Positions 34,080 through 43,192 are shown, numbered from the stretch's first letter. The stretch is 51,660 bases of DNA from Sphingomonadaceae bacterium (GCA_016742125.1 JACVCM010000011.1:1-51660), one strand, 5' to 3'. The notes: generated by a model not told the origin, from the sequence alone. Numbers and translations: made by a program.

Positions 34080-34481
34080 TTAGCGCGACATCTGCAGGCT
34101 GGCGTAGCAGGTAAAGCCACTCTGCCCGCTTTGCAGGCGGCGAATATAATTCACATAGGCCTGGCTCTGGTCGTAACTCGTCCCGGGAAGGCTGCGTCCA
34201 CCTAGTGCCGCTTTGACTTGATCGCCTGTAAACTTCTGCCCGGTTGCGGGAAAAGAACCCGGTGTGTCACGCGGTACCAGTTTTCCATATGCGTCGATAT
34301 TCATGCCTGTTCCGTGCGGGCCCGGGACCGGAATTTCGCAGTTCATCACCGAAGCGGCCGACTGTGCCAGTGCAGGCCTGACAGAAACTATGGCTGACGC
34401 GGTCGCTGCGCCGAGCATCAGCGCGCGACGTCGCGTGGTCGCACTCTTCAACCCGGCCGGTGGTTCTGCCTTGTCATCCAT
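34080..34481 (-). CDS. Hypothetical Tat-exported small protein, first gene of the HPr-rel-A operon
   Basis: A 133-residue protein with a twin-arginine signal: SATTRRRALMLGAATASAIV, then a hydrophobic stretch ending ALAQS. The mature part has two cysteines, C48 (VMNCEIPVPG) and C125 (GFTCYASLQMSR), which could form a disulfide. It is rich in Gly, Ser and Thr. I do not recognise a family. It is 30 bp upstream of the PqqD-like gene and transcribed in the same direction, so it is a candidate client of the operon. It is divergent from phoR. Confidence 0.7.
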   Translation of the reverse strand: MDDKAEPPAGLKSATTRRRALMLGAATASAIVSVRPALAQSAASVMNCEIPVPGPHGTGMNIDAYGKLVPRDTPGSFPATGQKFTGDQVKAALGGRSLPGTSYDQSQAYVNYIRRLQSGQSGFTCYASLQMSR

Positions 34482-34600
34482 GAGATTCGCCTATCATATT
34501 GTGCCCGCATTTCCAGCCATTGCGCTTGCACGCCCTCACGGCGTCTATATGTGGGACATTATCGGCGGCAAAAGCTAACAGATGATTTCGCAAAGGGTGA

Positions 34601-35857
34601 ATGGGTGCCAAATTGAATAGCTGGTTGTCCCCGCGTTTTCTGATGGCGCTGATTGTTGCATCCGCTGGTGCATTGGTTGCAGGTCAGCTTGTCGGCGATG
34701 TTGAGCGGATACTGGTCGTTCTAGTATCCATGCTGGGGGCGCTGTTCATCGCCGCAGATCCGCATGATCCGGTTAGCGAACCGGCGGAAACCCGACCTGC
34801 GACAGGCATCGACCCCGGTGCCATCACCAGCCACCCGCAGCTGCAGTCTTTCATCGATGCGTCGACCGATGCGATACTGATTGTCGATACTGCCCGCGTG
34901 ACCGCAGCCAACCATGCCGCGCGGCAGCTGCTCGGTGCAAACATTGTCGGGCAAAACGTCCGCATGGCGTTCCGCCACGCCGGTGCCATCGAGCGCCTGT
35001 CCGACCCCGATGCGCAACATACCGGACACCCCATCCGCCTTACCGGCATCGGCCAACAAAACCAGATGTGGGACATGCGCATCCAGTCGATCGGTCCTGC
35101 CCAGAAGATGGTCCACCTTGCCGATCGCAGCGGAGCGCAGGCTGCCGAGAAGATGCGCGTCGATTTCGTGGCCAACGCGAGCCATGAATTGCTGACGCCT
35201 CTGGCGGCGGTGAAGGGCTTTATCGAAACACTGGACGACCCGGACGCGGGCGACGATCCCGAGACACGCAGACGGTTTTTGGGCATCATGGCCAAGGAAA
35301 CTGACCGGATGCAGGCGTTGGTCCGCGATCTGATGTCGCTTAGCCGAATCGAAGCCGAAAAATATGATCCGCCCCAGACCCCGGTCGATTTTTCGTATAT
35401 CGTCATCGACACTGTCGACCAGCTGCGTAACGGACAGAAAGAACGTGGCAACGATATCACGCTCGACATCACTGCTGACATGCCCCCGGTCATGGGCGAT
35501 GCCGGTCAATTGCGCCAATTGGCGAGCAACATCATTACCAACGCGATGAAATACGGGCGCGCCGGAACACCGATAGCGGTCAAGCTGTCGCCATCGCGCT
35601 CGGGCGCGATGCTTAACTTGGCAGTGGCTGACAACGGGGACGGTATATCTCCCGAACATCTGCCGCGGTTGACAGAGCGTTTTTATCGCGTGGATTCGGG
35701 TCGGAGTCGGTCCATCGGGGGCACCGGACTGGGGCTTAGTCTTGTAAAACACATAGTCGACCGGCACCGCGGACATCTTGAAATCCGCAGTACAGTCGGG
35801 AAAGGTACGACGGTGTCGGTGCTGCTGCCGGTGGCACCTGCGGATGCGGTAACATAA
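34601..35857 (+). CDS. phoR: Phosphate regulon sensor histidine kinase PhoR
   Basis: About 418 residues. Two N-terminal hydrophobic segments (residues 12-50) anchor it, and a PAS-like region follows (SFIDASTDAILIVDTARVTA). The dimerisation H-box is VANASHELLTPLAAVKGF with H195. The N-box is QLASNIITNAMKYG, G1 is ADNGDGIS, and G2 is GGTGLGLSLVKHI. PhoR phosphorylates PhoB when phosphate is low and is held in check by PstSCAB and PhoU, which follow directly. AAAGGG precedes ATG 34601. Confidence 0.92.
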   Translation: MGAKLNSWLSPRFLMALIVASAGALVAGQLVGDVERILVVLVSMLGALFIAADPHDPVSEPAETRPATGIDPGAITSHPQLQSFIDASTDAILIVDTARVTAANHAARQLLGANIVGQNVRMAFRHAGAIERLSDPDAQHTGHPIRLTGIGQQNQMWDMRIQSIGPAQKMVHLADRSGAQAAEKMRVDFVANASHELLTPLAAVKGFIETLDDPDAGDDPETRRRFLGIMAKETDRMQALVRDLMSLSRIEAEKYDPPQTPVDFSYIVIDTVDQLRNGQKERGNDITLDITADMPPVMGDAGQLRQLASNIITNAMKYGRAGTPIAVKLSPSRSGAMLNLAVADNGDGISPEHLPRLTERFYRVDSGRSRSIGGTGLGLSLVKHIVDRHRGHLEIRSTVGKGTTVSVLLPVAPADAVT

Positions 35858-35879
35858 CTGTCATAGAAGAGTCATTTAT
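35858..35879 (+). promoter_or_regulatory. Pho box before pstS
   Basis: CTGTCAT-AGAA-GAGTCAT-TTAT contains two 7-base repeats exactly 11 bp apart (35858-35864 and 35869-35875), the arrangement of PhoB half-sites (consensus CTGTCAT-N4-CTGTCAT). It begins right after the phoR stop, 98 bp before the pstS start. Activation by PhoB under phosphate limitation is expected. Confidence 0.75.
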
Positions 35880-35955
35880 CGGCCATGTGCCAGGTCTAAT
35901 GGCGCCGGGAGCGCGGCGCGGGCTGCGACGATTCCAATATGGGGAAAAGCCAGAA

Positions 35956-37008
35956 ATGATGAAGAAAATTTCGCTCATCGCCATCAGCGCGCTTGCGCTT
36001 GCGGCATGTAATGACCAGGCCAGCACGGGCGGTGCGGCAGGCGGATCGCGTCAGGAAATCCGCATTGTCGGTTCATCGACGGTCTTCCCCTTTGCAAAGG
36101 CAGCGGCCGAAGCGTTCGCCAAGGCCGATCCGTCGCGCAAATCGCCCGTTCTTGAATCGACCGGAACCGGTGGCGGCATGGAGCAATTCTGCAAGGGCGT
36201 CGGGGCCGAAACCCCTGATATCACAAACGCATCGCGTCGCATCAAGAAGAGCGAGTTTGAAAACTGCCAGAAGAACGGTGTTACCGACATTATCGAAATC
36301 CAGGTCGGCATTGATGGCCTGGCACTTGCCCAGTCGAACAAGGGCGAGAAATTCGCTCTCTCCACTGCTGACGTTTACAAGGCGTTGGCAGCCAATCCGT
36401 TCGGCAAGCCACAGACCGCGAAATTGTGGTCAGACGTAAACCCTTCGCTGCCCAAGCTGCCGATTTCGGTCTTCGGTCCCCCGACCACATCGGGCACACG
36501 CGATTCATTCCATGAACTCATCATGGAAGCAGGTTGCAAGACCGACGCGGCCACCAAGGCGCTGAAGGATAGCGATGAAGACAAGTATAAAGCTGTCTGT
36601 ACCGAGATCCGCACGGATGGCGCGTTCAAGGAACAGGGCGAGAATGACAATCTGATCGTCCAGAAGCTCGATGCCAACCCCAACATGATCGGTATCTTCG
36701 GCTACAGCTACATGGAAGAAAATGCCTCGAAAGTTCATGGCATTACCATGGATGGCGTCACCCCGACCATTGCAACCATTTCGGACGGCAGCTACCCCGG
36801 CGCGCGCAAGATGTTCATCTACGTCAAGAAAGCGCACATCGACAAAATTCCAGGCATCAAGGAGTTTGTCCTCGAATTCCTCAAGGGTGGCGCAGCAGGT
36901 GGTTATCTGACCAAGTTGGGAATGATCTCATCGCCCGACGCCGAGTATAAAAAGGCACTGGACGCTGCGAATGGCCTGACAGCCATGGATGGCTCGGATT
37001 TGAAATAA
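35956..37008 (+). CDS. pstS: Phosphate ABC transporter substrate-binding lipoprotein PstS
   Basis: The start is ATG 35956 (or 35959) after GGGGAAAAG. The protein, about 350 residues, begins MMKKISLIAISALALAACND, a lipoprotein signal with lipobox LAAC, so it is membrane-anchored in the periplasm. IRIVGSSTVFPFAKAAAEAF and ESTGTGGGMEQFCKGVGA are the phosphate-binding loops, and PPTTSGTRDSFHELI is the third conserved loop. A Pho box lies upstream and a long hairpin lies downstream before pstC. Confidence 0.95.
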   Translation: MMKKISLIAISALALAACNDQASTGGAAGGSRQEIRIVGSSTVFPFAKAAAEAFAKADPSRKSPVLESTGTGGGMEQFCKGVGAETPDITNASRRIKKSEFENCQKNGVTDIIEIQVGIDGLALAQSNKGEKFALSTADVYKALAANPFGKPQTAKLWSDVNPSLPKLPISVFGPPTTSGTRDSFHELIMEAGCKTDAATKALKDSDEDKYKAVCTEIRTDGAFKEQGENDNLIVQKLDANPNMIGIFGYSYMEENASKVHGITMDGVTPTIATISDGSYPGARKMFIYVKKAHIDKIPGIKEFVLEFLKGGAAGGYLTKLGMISSPDAEYKKALDAANGLTAMDGSDLK

Positions 37009-37032
37009 AACTGCAACACACATCGCGTCTAT

Positions 37033-37066
37033 GGGCATGTGCCGAATCTCTATTCGGTGCATGCCC
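37033..37066 (+). other. Long intergenic hairpin between pstS and pstC
   Basis: GGGCATGTGCCGAAT (37033-37047), loop CTCT, ATTCGGTGCATGCCC (37052-37066) form a 15-bp stem in RNA with only two G-U wobbles. No T-run follows. The position after pstS suggests a partial terminator or 3'-end stabiliser that keeps PstS levels above PstCAB. The role is inferred. Confidence 0.65.
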
Positions 37067-37134
37067 GTATTGTGTGCGGGTGCCGCATTTCGCGAATGTC
37101 CGGCCAGCTGGCCGAAGGGGGCTAGGTTGAGTTT

Positions 37135-38523
37135 ATGACTGGAACAGCGTTGCTATTCCTTGTCCTTGGTCTCGGTCTGGTCGGCTGGATTGCAGGTCGC
37201 GCCCGTGCATCTGCATTTCTGCGGGCGGCAAAAGGAGGGCCGCGGGGTCAGGTGAATAGCCTGCCATCCTATCATGGCTGGTTTGTCGCGGTCTGCGCCG
37301 TGGTTCCTGCCATCATCTTCATGTTTGTCTGGCAGTCGATTTCACCGGCGCTGGTAACCAACATGGTCTTGGCCGCACCTGCCGCTTCCAGTCTGCCTCA
37401 GGATGGATTTGCCCGCGCAGCGATCTTGTCAGAAGCGCGCGCTATCGCGCAGGGTTTGCAGGCGACGGCGTTTCAGTCCCAAAGCGAGGCGCTGGTCCCG
37501 CTGTACCGCGAAGCGCTGTCCTATTACCAGATGCTGGGGCTGGTCGGCAGCTTGCTGCTGCTGTTTGCCGGCGGCGCTTTTGCCTTCACCCGCCTGAAGC
37601 CGGACTTTCGCGCGCGTAACAAGGTCGAGCGGCTTGTGATGCTTGGTCTTCTGCTCGCATCGCTCCTTGCGATCATTACAACCCTGGGCATTTTCGCCTC
37701 ACTGATTTTTGAAGCATACCAGTTTTTCTCGATGGTCTCGCCATTCGAATTCCTGTTCGGCACCAACTGGAACCCCAAAAGCGTGGTCACACCGGGTGCC
37801 GACAATGGCTATGGCGCAATACCGTTATTCTGGGGCACGATCTTCATTGGTGCGATCATCGCGATGATCGTCGCGATACCGCTCGGCCTCATGAGCGCGA
37901 TTTTCCTGACCCAATATGCATCGGCGAAGGTGCGTAGCTGGATGAAGCCTATACTGGAGATACTGGCAGGCATTCCGACCGTGGTGTACGGCTATTTCGC
38001 GGCCCTGACAGTGGCACCAGCCATTCGCGATTTTGCCGTGATGCTGGGTGTCAGCAATGCAGCATCGGACAATGCCTTGGCAGCCGGTGTGGTGATGGGC
38101 GTGATGATTATTCCGCTGGTGTCGTCGATGTCGGACGATAGCATCGCAGCGGTGCCCAGTGCCATGCGCGACGGTAGTCTGGCGATGGGTGCAACCAAAA
38201 GCGAAACCATCAAGCAGGTCTTGCTTCCCGCCGCGCTCCCGGGCGTGGTCGGGGGTATATTGCTCGCGGTCTCCAGGGCAATCGGCGAAACCATGATTGT
38301 GGTTATGGCCGCAGGCTACACCGCGAACCTGACTGCAAATCCCTTTGACACCATCACTACGGTCACCGTGCAGATCGTGGCACTGCTAACCGGCGATCAG
38401 GACTTTGGCAGCCCGCACACGCTTGCCGCCTTCGCGCTTGGCCTTGCCCTCTTTGTCACGACCTTTTTCCTGAACTATGTCGCCCTGCGCGTGGTCAAGA
38501 GATACCGGGAAGCCTATGAATAA
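37135..38523 (+). CDS. pstC: Phosphate ABC transporter permease PstC
   Basis: A 462-residue inner-membrane permease, longer than the E. coli protein (about 319) because of an N-terminal extension of roughly 180 residues with membrane helices and a periplasmic loop (residues 50-140). The transport domain has GAIIAMIVAIPLGLMSAIFL and the EAA-type loop MRDGSLAMGATKSETIKQVL, which contacts PstB. It overlaps pstA by 8 bp. Long PstC proteins are common in alphaproteobacteria. Confidence 0.92.
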   Translation: MTGTALLFLVLGLGLVGWIAGRARASAFLRAAKGGPRGQVNSLPSYHGWFVAVCAVVPAIIFMFVWQSISPALVTNMVLAAPAASSLPQDGFARAAILSEARAIAQGLQATAFQSQSEALVPLYREALSYYQMLGLVGSLLLLFAGGAFAFTRLKPDFRARNKVERLVMLGLLLASLLAIITTLGIFASLIFEAYQFFSMVSPFEFLFGTNWNPKSVVTPGADNGYGAIPLFWGTIFIGAIIAMIVAIPLGLMSAIFLTQYASAKVRSWMKPILEILAGIPTVVYGYFAALTVAPAIRDFAVMLGVSNAASDNALAAGVVMGVMIIPLVSSMSDDSIAAVPSAMRDGSLAMGATKSETIKQVLLPAALPGVVGGILLAVSRAIGETMIVVMAAGYTANLTANPFDTITTVTVQIVALLTGDQDFGSPHTLAAFALGLALFVTTFFLNYVALRVVKRYREAYE

Positions 38524-39781
38524 GGTGACGATCGATCGTACGCCGACCGACTGGAACGGTACCGCGATGCAGAAGCGTATCGCGCGTCGCTATGCGGCAG
38601 AGCGGCGCTTCAGGGCGATAGGCTTTATCGCCGTTGCGCTGTCGACGCTATTTCTGGCCTTTTTACTTTTCACAATGCTGGGTCAGGGCGTGCGAGGATT
38701 TCAGCGGACCGAAGTGGCGGTCGATTTCGACTTCCCTGCGCTGACCTCTGGTGCAAGCGTGGCCTCGATCAGTGGCGCGAATGCCCAGGCAGCACTCAAT
38801 TCGATGGATATTCCGGGCGTGGTCGAGCTGGCTGTGAGCCAGCAATTTGGCGAACAGGGAAGTGCTTTGCTCACCTCCGCTGCGGCTGCGAACGTACGTC
38901 AGATGCTCGAAAGCGACCCTGAGCTGATTGGCAGCAAGCAACGACTCTGGCTGCCGGCAGAATCCAGGATCGATATTGCCTATAAGAGGACAGGCGAACC
39001 CGCCGCGGAAAAGATAGTGGCGTCGCTTGGCGAGAATGACGCCCTGCGAACCGGCTTTAACTGGACTTTCCTGACCGGGGCCGATGCGACTGATCCATCG
39101 GCAGTCGGCATCTGGGCAGCGTTCAAGGGGTCGTTGATGACGATGGCCATCACCCTGATGCTCGCCTTCCCGATCGGGGTTTTTGCAGCGCTATATCTTG
39201 AGGAATATGCACCCAAGAACAGGCTGACCGACATGATCGAAGTGTCGATCAACAATCTGGCGGCAGTGCCGTCGATCATCTTCGGTTTGCTCGGCCTTGC
39301 CGTGTTCCTGACGCTGTTCGGCATGCCGCGCTCATCGGCGCTGGTTGGCGGCCTTACACTCGCCCTCATGACCATGCCCGTCATAGTCATTGCAGGCCGT
39401 AACGCCGTGAAATCGGTGCCCCCATCCATCCGCGAAGCAGCGCTCGGAATTGGCGCTTCGCCGGTACAGGTCGTCTTCCATCATGTGCTTCCGCTGGCCC
39501 TGCCCGGAATACTGACCGGCACCATCATCGGCATGGCCCGCGCGCTTGGCGAGACGGCCCCGCTGCTGATGATCGGCATGCGCGCTTTCATCCCCTCTGC
39601 GCCACAGGGTTTCACGGATGCTGCCACAGCGCTACCGGTGCAAATCTATCTCTGGTCGGATGAAGTCAATCAGGGCTTTGTCGAAAAGACCAGTGCTGCC
39701 ATCATTGTTCTGCTGATATTCCTGCTGGGGATGAACGCCCTGGCCATCTACCTGCGCAACCGGTTCGAAACGCGCTGGTGA
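38516..39781 (+). CDS. pstA: Phosphate ABC transporter permease PstA
   Basis: The ATG at 38516 (MNKVTIDRTPTDWNGTAMQK) lies inside the last codons of pstC and gives about 421 residues. The N-terminal half is a DUF3333-like extension: one membrane helix (residues 32-55) and a periplasmic domain. The permease core starts near residue 200, with GSLMTMAITLMLAFPIGVFA, and the EAA loop IREAALGIGASPVQVVFHHV. It forms the phosphate channel with PstC and ends by overlapping the region of the pstB start. Confidence 0.92.
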   Translation: MNKVTIDRTPTDWNGTAMQKRIARRYAAERRFRAIGFIAVALSTLFLAFLLFTMLGQGVRGFQRTEVAVDFDFPALTSGASVASISGANAQAALNSMDIPGVVELAVSQQFGEQGSALLTSAAAANVRQMLESDPELIGSKQRLWLPAESRIDIAYKRTGEPAAEKIVASLGENDALRTGFNWTFLTGADATDPSAVGIWAAFKGSLMTMAITLMLAFPIGVFAALYLEEYAPKNRLTDMIEVSINNLAAVPSIIFGLLGLAVFLTLFGMPRSSALVGGLTLALMTMPVIVIAGRNAVKSVPPSIREAALGIGASPVQVVFHHVLPLALPGILTGTIIGMARALGETAPLLMIGMRAFIPSAPQGFTDAATALPVQIYLWSDEVNQGFVEKTSAAIIVLLIFLLGMNALAIYLRNRFETRW

Positions 39782-39783
39782 CC

Positions 39784-40578
39784 ATGACTGAAAAGGACTC
39801 CACCGTGGCTTTGACCACCGCAAACCCCAAGATATCGACGCGTAACGTCAACGTTTTCTATGGCGATAAGCAGGCGATCAAGGATGTATCGATCGACGTC
39901 GATATGGACAATGTCACCGCTTTCATCGGTCCCTCTGGATGCGGCAAATCAACTTTCCTGCGATCCTTGAACCGCATGAACGATACGATTGTCGGTGCGC
40001 GTGTGGAAGGAAATATCTTTCTTGACGGGGAAGATATCTACGCCTCGTCGATGGACGTCGTCCAGTTGCGCGCTCGGGTCGGGATGGTGTTCCAGAAACC
40101 CAACCCGTTCCCCAAGTCGATTTACGACAATGTGGCTTACGGCCCGCGAATCCACGGGCTTGCATCTGGCAAAGCCGAACTCGACCAGATTGTCGAAAGC
40201 GCACTAACCCGTGCAGGTCTGTGGGCCGAGGTGAAGGACCGGCTGGGCGACAGCGGTACCGCGCTTTCGGGCGGTCAGCAGCAACGACTTTGCATTGCCC
40301 GCGCGATTGCGGTCGACCCCGAAGTCATATTGATGGACGAGCCCTGCTCTGCGCTCGACCCCATCGCCACGGCACGTATCGAGGAATTGATCCACGACCT
40401 TCGGGGCAAATATGCTATCATCATCGTGACACATAATATGCAGCAGGCAGCCCGGGTGTCGCAACGCACAGCCTTTTTCCATCTGGGCAACCTGATCGAA
40501 TTCGGCGAAACATCCGAAATCTTCACCAATCCGCGTGAAGACCGGACAAAAGACTATATTACTGGCCGTTACGGCTAA
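39784..40578 (+). CDS. pstB: Phosphate ABC transporter ATP-binding protein PstB
   Basis: The ATG at 39784 is preferred; a GTG at 39778 that overlaps the pstA stop is in frame. The 264-residue ATPase has Walker A GPSGCGKST (residues 49-57), the ABC signature LSGGQQQRLCIARA, and Walker B VILMDEPCSALDP. It drives phosphate import through PstCA. It lies 11 bp upstream of phoU in the same transcript. Confidence 0.96.
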   Translation: MTEKDSTVALTTANPKISTRNVNVFYGDKQAIKDVSIDVDMDNVTAFIGPSGCGKSTFLRSLNRMNDTIVGARVEGNIFLDGEDIYASSMDVVQLRARVGMVFQKPNPFPKSIYDNVAYGPRIHGLASGKAELDQIVESALTRAGLWAEVKDRLGDSGTALSGGQQQRLCIARAIAVDPEVILMDEPCSALDPIATARIEELIHDLRGKYAIIIVTHNMQQAARVSQRTAFFHLGNLIEFGETSEIFTNPREDRTKDYITGRYG

Positions 40579-40589
40579 GGAATTTGTAG

Positions 40590-41261
40590 ATGAGCACAGG
40601 CACCAAGCACACCGTCAAAGCGTTCGACGACGATATGGACGAAATCCGCGGGCTGATCGCGGAAATGGGCGCGCGCGCCGAAACAGCAGTCGTTGCGGCG
40701 ATGAAGTCGCTCAGCGACCATGACGCGGACCTTGCGGCAACGACCCGCGCTGAAGACAAGATTATCGACAATCTTGAAACCGAAGTTGAAAAGCTGGTGG
40801 TCCGTACAATCGCGTTACGGGCGCCGATGGCTGATGATCTGCGCGAATTGATTGCAGCGCTCAAAATGTCCGCGGTGATCGAGCGCATCGGCGATTACGC
40901 CAAGAACATTGCAAAGCGTGTACCGCAGATGGAAGGCAAAATTCCCGTCGCAGCAACAGAGCAACTGGGCCGCATGGGTGAGATTGTGGTCGAAATGATC
41001 CGGACGGCGATGGATGCCTATGCCAAACGCGATGTCGATCTTGCCCGGGCGGTAACGGTTCGCGATGATGATGTTGATCAGCTTAACAAGGATCTGTTCG
41101 TCGACTTCGTCGCCTATGTCGCAAAGAATCCGAAAAACGCCGCAGAGGTTGCCCATCTTCTGTTCACTGCGAAGAACCTTGAGCGGATTGGCGACCACAC
41201 GACCACGGTCGCACAGATGATCTATTTCACCGAAACCGGCGAAAACCTGCCGGACGCCTGA
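40590..41261 (+). CDS. phoU: Phosphate signalling protein PhoU
   Basis: A 223-residue all-helical protein with two PhoU repeats. The metal-binding E/D-x-x-x-D patterns are ATTRAEDKIIDNLETEVEKL and the later DLARAVTVRDDDVDQLNKDL. AKNLERIGDHTTTVAQMIYF is the conserved second-repeat motif. PhoU couples Pst transport to PhoR and represses the Pho regulon in phosphate excess. It stands between pstB and phoB, as expected. Confidence 0.95.
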   Translation: MSTGTKHTVKAFDDDMDEIRGLIAEMGARAETAVVAAMKSLSDHDADLAATTRAEDKIIDNLETEVEKLVVRTIALRAPMADDLRELIAALKMSAVIERIGDYAKNIAKRVPQMEGKIPVAATEQLGRMGEIVVEMIRTAMDAYAKRDVDLARAVTVRDDDVDQLNKDLFVDFVAYVAKNPKNAAEVAHLLFTAKNLERIGDHTTTVAQMIYFTETGENLPDA

Positions 41262-41273
41262 TAGGAAATACAT

Positions 41274-41969
41274 ATGCCCAAGGCACAATTGCTTTTGGTC
41301 GAGGACGACAGCGCTCTGGCCGAACTGGTTCGTTGGCATTTCGAACGCGAGGAATTCGACGTGCGCCACACCGGCGACGGCGAAGAGGCACTGCTGATGG
41401 CAAAGGAGCGCACGCCCGACCTGGTGCTGCTCGACTGGATGCTTGAGAATCTGTCAGGCATCGAGGTCTGCCGCCAACTGCGCAAATCTGACAATACAGC
41501 TAATGTGCCGATCATCATGCTGACCGCGCGGGGTGAAGAGGACGACCGTATTCGTGGCCTCGAGATCGGCGCCGACGATTATGTCACCAAGCCGTTCAGC
41601 CCCCGCGAACTGGTAGCCCGCGCCAAGGCCGTCCTCCGCCGCGTCCGCCCTGCGCTGGCGGGCGAAGCACTGCGTTTCGGTGATGTTGAAATGGACACCG
41701 TCGCGCACAAGGTGAAACGCGCGGGAAAACAGGTGCCATTAGGACCGACCGAATATCGGCTGCTTAAGCATTTCCTGGAATATCCGGGCCATGTCTTTTC
41801 GCGTGAACGGCTGCTCGACAGCGTTTGGGGACATGATAGCGACATCGAAATCCGCACGGTCGATGTCCATATCCGCCGCTTGCGCAAAGCGCTGAATGAA
41901 GGCTTTGACAGCGATATCATCCGAACGGTGCGCTCGGCAGGCTATTCGCTGGACCAAGACGCGGTTTAG
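41274..41969 (+). CDS. phoB: Phosphate regulon response regulator PhoB
   Basis: A 231-residue OmpR-type regulator. The receiver begins KAQLLLVEDDSALAELVRWH, with the phosphorylation site D54 (DLVLLDWMLENLSGIEV) and the conserved lysine in DDYVTKPFSP. The C-terminal winged helix has EYRLLKHFLEYPGHVFSRER and VDVHIRRLRKALN. It binds the Pho boxes at 35858 and 43244 when phosphorylated by PhoR. The last 4 bp overlap the end of the convergent porin gene. Confidence 0.95.
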   Translation: MPKAQLLLVEDDSALAELVRWHFEREEFDVRHTGDGEEALLMAKERTPDLVLLDWMLENLSGIEVCRQLRKSDNTANVPIIMLTARGEEDDRIRGLEIGADDYVTKPFSPRELVARAKAVLRRVRPALAGEALRFGDVEMDTVAHKVKRAGKQVPLGPTEYRLLKHFLEYPGHVFSRERLLDSVWGHDSDIEIRTVDVHIRRLRKALNEGFDSDIIRTVRSAGYSLDQDAV

Positions 41970-43192
41970 TAGGAAATCTGTCCGCGCACGCCGACCACAT
42001 CGACAGTATAACTGCGGTCGCCTGCAACCCCGATGGCCGCATCGCTGTACTTCAGCTTTGAATATTGTCCCATCAGGCGGAAATTCTCTGCCGGCGTCCA
42101 GATCAGCGAAGCCAAAAATCCATTCTGCTTGCCGCCTGTCACACCTTTGCTGTTGAGGTCTAGATAGTCATAGCGCACATTCAATTGAACTGCGCCAATA
42201 CCGCCGCCGCCCACAGGTTTTTTGGGCTTGATTGCACCAAAAACTCCACCTTTTAATGGACGGCTGTCATTTGTGAGAAAGACACCGGCCTCGGCGTAAG
42301 CACCGAAAAATGTCGGATCGTCGAGAACTGCGCGGTGCGCCCTCAACCAGTGGGCTTCGCTGGCAAAATGAAACCGACCGTTGACCGCTGCGGCCTCAAT
42401 TCCGTAGCGCTGCTCCTTATCGACCGCGAGCCCGGGGGTACCGATGTAGCGCGTATCGACGATCCGGATGGACGGGCGGCTTCGGTATCTCGTTAGCGCC
42501 GTCCCGAAATCATTCAGATCGCGCCAATGATAGGCTGCCGCAAAATGCAGTTTCGTCTTGCCGACCTTCGGCGACCAGAAAGTGCGCACATCGACCGAAG
42601 TGCTGTTCGTGCCGACATCGTTGAGCAGGATGAGCGGGTCGGTGTACACGCCGCCGGCTATCGACCAGTCGCCCTTGTTAAAATGGCCCGAAATGCCCGT
42701 CCGCCTGCCATAGCCGAATGTGCTGACAAATGCGGCACGTTCGAGAAAGCTGATATTGAGATTGCTGTTTTCCTCATCCAGCGGCAATTGTGCCTTTTGC
42801 TGGCCCGCGATGACCTTGAATCGATCGTTGCTCCATTGCAGATAAGCATCGGTCAGCTCGATCGGATCAGTCGTCAGTTCCGCCTCCACCCGTGCGGCGA
42901 ATCCACGCGGCATCTTCAGGTCCACGCCGATACGCGCACGCCGGATATCCTCGAAATCACCCGTTCCTGCAAGGCCAGCCGGACCATCGATTTCAGCGAC
43001 GTCATATTGCACACGCCAGCGCGGCTTCAATTGCCATTCGGATTTTGCTTCTGTTTTCTTGGGCGGAGCTTCGGTCGCTGGAGGAAGCGACGCCACCGAT
43101 TGGGGATCGTCACTTGCGGCAGCAACTGCCGGCACCGCCGAGGCGACAGTAATCAGGGTCGCCAAAGCCGACTTCGCTGCACATGAAATCAT
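41966..43192 (-). CDS. OprP/OprO-type phosphate-selective porin
   Basis: A 408-residue outer-membrane protein. Residues 1-26 are a signal peptide (MISCAAKSALATLITVASAV, cleavage after VAAA). The rest alternates polar and hydrophobic residues, as in a beta barrel, and ends in aromatic RGQISY. WQLKPRWRVQYDVAEID and LKMPRGFAARVEAELTTD are typical of the OprO_P family. With a Pho box 52 bp upstream and convergence with phoB, it is probably the phosphate-uptake porin of the regulon. Ion preference was not tested here. Confidence 0.85.
   Translation of the reverse strand: MISCAAKSALATLITVASAVPAVAAASDDPQSVASLPPATEAPPKKTEAKSEWQLKPRWRVQYDVAEIDGPAGLAGTGDFEDIRRARIGVDLKMPRGFAARVEAELTTDPIELTDAYLQWSNDRFKVIAGQQKAQLPLDEENSNLNISFLERAAFVSTFGYGRRTGISGHFNKGDWSIAGGVYTDPLILLNDVGTNSTSVDVRTFWSPKVGKTKLHFAAAYHWRDLNDFGTALTRYRSRPSIRIVDTRYIGTPGLAVDKEQRYGIEAAAVNGRFHFASEAHWLRAHRAVLDDPTFFGAYAEAGVFLTNDSRPLKGGVFGAIKPKKPVGGGGIGAVQLNVRYDYLDLNSKGVTGGKQNGFLASLIWTPAENFRLMGQYSKLKYSDAAIGVAGDRSYTVDVVGVRGQISY

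Noticed and set aside
34721..35776. 351-codon minus-strand frame inside phoR
   Set aside because: phoR has a complete histidine kinase domain set; the opposite frame has none.
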